This document shows positions 62,012 to 64,000 of a DNA stretch of 64,000 bases, in pieces. The notes beneath the pieces are model-generated. The model was not told where the DNA came from. It did no database searches and saw nothing but the letters and a program-made list of their open reading frames with translations. Source of the DNA: Streptomyces althioticus (GTDB taxonomy: Bacteria > Actinomycetota > Actinomycetes > Streptomycetales > Streptomycetaceae); contig BMSW01000010.1 of assembly GCA_014649355.1 (NCBI GenBank), positions 1-64,000 of the forward strand, in the 5' to 3' direction. The position numbers and the translations under genes are program-made. Each line of letters starts with the position of its first letter. Positions within the stretch are counted from its first letter, which is position 1.

Positions 62012-62041
62012 GCCATGGCCGGGCGGGTGTCCCGGTTCCGC

Positions 62042-62760
62042 TCAGCCGACGGGTTCGGTGCCCGGCATCTCGCCCTCGGTGGTCGTGAGGCCGATGACCG
62101 AGAAATGGGCGCCCTGCGGGTCGCCCACCGTCGCCAACCGGCCCAACGGCGAGTCCATCGGCCCGAACCGCAGCACCCCGCCGCGTTCGGTCGCCCGGGC
62201 CACGGCGGCGTCGCAGTCGTCGACCGTGAAGTACACGTCGACGTACGGGGGCACTTCGGGCGGGAAGTCGTCGGTCATCCGCATCCGGCCGAGGACGCTG
62301 CGCTCCCCCAGGTCGAAGACGCGGAAGTCCATGGCGCCCTCGAGCTGCAGAAGGCGCCCGGTGTCTGGGTCGCCTGGAACCCTTCGTAGGTGCCGGCCTG
62401 CCACGCCCCGAAGACGACCCCGCCGGGGTCACGGGCGAGACACATCGTGCCGTGGTCGGCGACCTGCACGGGCTCCATCAGCAGTTCGCCGCCGTGCTCG
62501 CGGATGCGGGCGGCGGTGGCGGAGGCGTCCCGGGCGGCGAGGTAGAGGCACCACTGGGAGGTGCCCTCCTGCCCCGGCATGGGCGGCACGACGGCGGCCA
62601 CCGCCTTGCCGTCGGCGTACGCCTGGGTGTAGCCGCCCTGGTCGGGCGAGGTCTCGCCGAAGGTCCAGCCGAGGACGTGGCCGTAGAAGTCCGTGGCCTG
62701 GTCGAGGTCGTCGAACACGGCGTCGGCCCAGCAGGGGGTTCCTTCGGGTGCTCCGGCCAT
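62042..62760 (-). pseudogene. Two-domain VOC (glyoxalase-like) protein, internally deleted and frameshifted
   Basis: From ATG 62760 the first VOC domain is complete (PCWADAVFDDLDQATDFYGH to GGVVFGAWQAGTYEGF). Reading then runs past TQTPGAFC into nonsense (SSRAPWTSASST) while, in another frame, the second domain resumes at GAMDFRVFDLGERSVLGRM and continues to the stop at 62042. The usual start of domain 2 (about 25-30 residues with the first beta strand) is missing. A deletion not divisible by three near 62350 explains both. A sequencing error alone cannot, because residues are lost. VOC proteins bind metals or small ligands. Confidence 0.75.
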
Positions 62761-62777
62761 GGCTGGGGCCTTCCGCG

Positions 62778-63740
62778 TCACGGGTGGACTGTCGTCCCCT
62801 CACGCTGGCCACGGCCGGGCGGACTCGCGCGCCGGACGGGGGGAGCGTCCGACGCGCGGGACGAGGGGCCCTGGTCCGGCGTGGCGAGGAGGCGCAGCCG
62901 CTCGGCGGACTCGGTGTTCTCCTCCGCGCCGCTGAAGATGACCCGCACGCCGGGGGCGTCCGTCAGCCTCAGCACCTCCTCGTCCAGGAGCAGGGTGCCG
63001 ACCCGGGGGTGGCGGTAGCCGCGCTGGGAGGACAGGCAGTCGCTCACCGGGTGGGCGGACCAGATCCGCACGAAATCGGGGCTGCGGGCGGACAGCTCAC
63101 CGATCAGCGCGTGCAGTTCCCGGTCGTCGGGGTGCTGGGCGACCGCGTGGCGCAGGTACCCGGTGATGTCCCTCGCCTGTGCCTCCCAGTCGAGGAGCAG
63201 GTCCCGGGTCGAGGGATCAAGGAAGGTCATGCGGGCGATGTTCGGCCGGGGCCCGCCAGGGGCAAGGCCGGGTGCGGGATCGTCGGGTGAGGGCAGGCCC
63301 CACAGGGCGTAGCCCAGCCGGTTCCCGCCGAGGACGTCGGCGCGCCGGCCGACGACGAGGACCGCCTGGCTGTCGGCGGCGTCCACGAGCGCCTGCACGG
63401 CCGGGCGCAGGCGTTCGGGCTCGGCCGCGCCGTTCGCCGTTCGGGCCGCCCGGCCCGGCCTGGCCAGACGGGCGAGGTAGGCCTGCTCGTCCCGGCTCAG
63501 TCCCAGGACCCGCGAGAGGGAAGCGAGAACCGAGTCGGAGACCTGGTGGCTCTCCCCCCGTTCCAGGCGGGTGTAGTAGGTGACGCTGATGCCGGCGAGG
63601 TCGGCCAGCTCTTCCCTTCTGAGGCCGGGGACCCTGCGCTGCCCGAAGGACGTCAGACCGGTTTCCTCGGGCGTGAGCGCGGCACGCCGGCTACGGAGGA
63701 AGGCACCGAGCTCCGACGACGGCGACCAGGCGATGCTCAT
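62778..63740 (-). CDS. XRE-family regulator with MmyB-like ligand domain
   Basis: In this 320-residue regulator, the N-terminal helix-turn-helix (about 8-80; RRVPGLRREELADLAGISVT and YYTRLERGESHQVSDSVL) is followed by the MmyB-type PAS-like ligand domain (about 105-285; ADVLGGNRLGYALWGLPSPD, IWSAHPVSDCLSSQRGYRH). Streptomyces MmyB-like regulators usually control a divergent short-chain dehydrogenase or hydrolase, which is precisely the neighbour here (86 bp gap); in S. coelicolor a related protein binds fatty acids. The C-terminal 35 residues are Arg/Pro-rich. ATG 63740 begins MSIAWSPSSEL. Confidence 0.92.
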   Translation of the reverse strand: MSIAWSPSSELGAFLRSRRAALTPEETGLTSFGQRRVPGLRREELADLAGISVTYYTRLERGESHQVSDSVLASLSRVLGLSRDEQAYLARLARPGRAARTANGAAEPERLRPAVQALVDAADSQAVLVVGRRADVLGGNRLGYALWGLPSPDDPAPGLAPGGPRPNIARMTFLDPSTRDLLLDWEAQARDITGYLRHAVAQHPDDRELHALIGELSARSPDFVRIWSAHPVSDCLSSQRGYRHPRVGTLLLDEEVLRLTDAPGVRVIFSGAEENTESAERLRLLATPDQGPSSRASDAPPVRRASPPGRGQREGTTVHP

Positions 63741-63825
63741 GGGTGAAGTATCCCAGGCGGCGTGCCGTCGTTCCTGTCCATGGCGTGGTCTGGCTCGCCC
63801 CGGAGTCCCGTCCGACCATGAGGGC

Positions 63826-64000
63826 ATGAACGAGACGCACCACGCGGCCGACGCCGCCGCGCGAGCCGGGGACGGGCCGGACCTGTTCGTCGTCACCGCG
63901 GCCACCAGTGACACCGGTTCCGCGGTGGTCCGCGCGCTGCTGGGCGGCGGGTCCCCGGTCGTCGCCGTCGGCCGCGACGGCGACCGGCTCCAGGAGTACG
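63826..64000 (+). CDS. NAD(P)-binding dehydrogenase (SDR/NmrA-like), 5' part only
   Basis: Fifty-eight codons are visible before the window ends. After a hydrophilic lead the Rossmann start LFVVTAATSDTGSAVVRALL and VVAVGRDGDRLQEY indicates a short-chain dehydrogenase or NmrA-like protein; the glycine motif is altered (TAATSDTGSAV, first glycine replaced). It diverges from the XRE/MmyB-like regulator, the standard regulator-dehydrogenase pairing. ATG 63826 is in the better frame; an ATG at 63818 stops at once. Confidence 0.72.
   Translation, partial: MNETHHAADAAARAGDGPDLFVVTAATSDTGSAVVRALLGGGSPVVAVGRDGDRLQEY

Overview
The window is high-GC actinobacterial DNA and reads as a Streptomyces chromosome. 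Supporting this are the SsgA-like sporulation protein, a WhiB-family protein, the treS-maltokinase-glgB (GlgE-pathway) order, DUF6480, DUF5133 and DUF6328 proteins, GTG starts with GGAGG-type ribosome sites, and a GCGCAGTTCCCCGCGCCCC intergenic repeat family. No phage, integrase, intact insertion sequence, tRNA, rRNA or CRISPR array is visible. The arrangement recalls, from memory only, the S. coelicolor chromosomal arm carrying glgBII and a sigma-B-like regulatory cluster.

1-7.3 kb: end of treS, maltokinase and glgB (alpha-glucan and trehalose metabolism), a YbdK-type ligase, then an alpha/beta hydrolase with an ABM monooxygenase. 7.4-10.4 kb: an acyl-CoA ligase, a small HATPase and a PRC-barrel protein.

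10.4-28.6 kb is the heart of the window, a dense sigma-B-type partner-switching region. One co-directional run (10673-22202, many stop/start overlaps) holds a giant cytosolic hybrid histidine kinase with five 92-residue HAMP units, an ANTAR-GAF-PAS-PP2C phosphatase, an RsbV-like STAS protein, RsbR, RsbS and RsbT homologues, an HATPase-PP2C (RsbX-like) fusion and a GAF-PP2C (RsbU-like) phosphatase. After an NDH-2 and a FUSC-like membrane protein lie a SigB/F/G sigma factor and an RsbW-like HATPase. GNNT-N14-16-GGGTAY promoter matches precede the PRC-barrel gene, the RsbV-like gene and the ssgA-like gene, so the window may contain both the regulators and some of their targets.

28.8-44.7 kb is mixed metabolism and regulation: an Orn/Lys/Arg-type decarboxylase followed by a candidate small structured RNA with a strong terminator, a lone cNMP-binding protein, an MFS pump, a LysE/LysG pair, a saccharopine-dehydrogenase-like enzyme with a divergent TetR, WhiB, DUF488, a TetR-controlled FAD dehydrogenase, an AlkB-like dioxygenase, an acyltransferase, an MBL hydrolase, DUF4032 and a universal stress protein.

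45-48.5 kb is a tightly overlapping three-gene redox unit: receiver-thiol-flavoprotein fusion, cNMP-binding histidine kinase and UBP zinc finger. 48.5-64 kb holds a TerD-CAP fusion, AIM24, threonine dehydratase, a membrane pseudokinase, a MarR remnant next to an aldo/keto reductase operon, a serine hydrolase, an LLM oxidoreductase, an SsgA-like protein, an RNase HI with a Cys-containing tail, a frameshifted VOC gene, and an XRE regulator divergent from a truncated dehydrogenase. Short tandem duplications (15-24 bp) sit at several gene borders.
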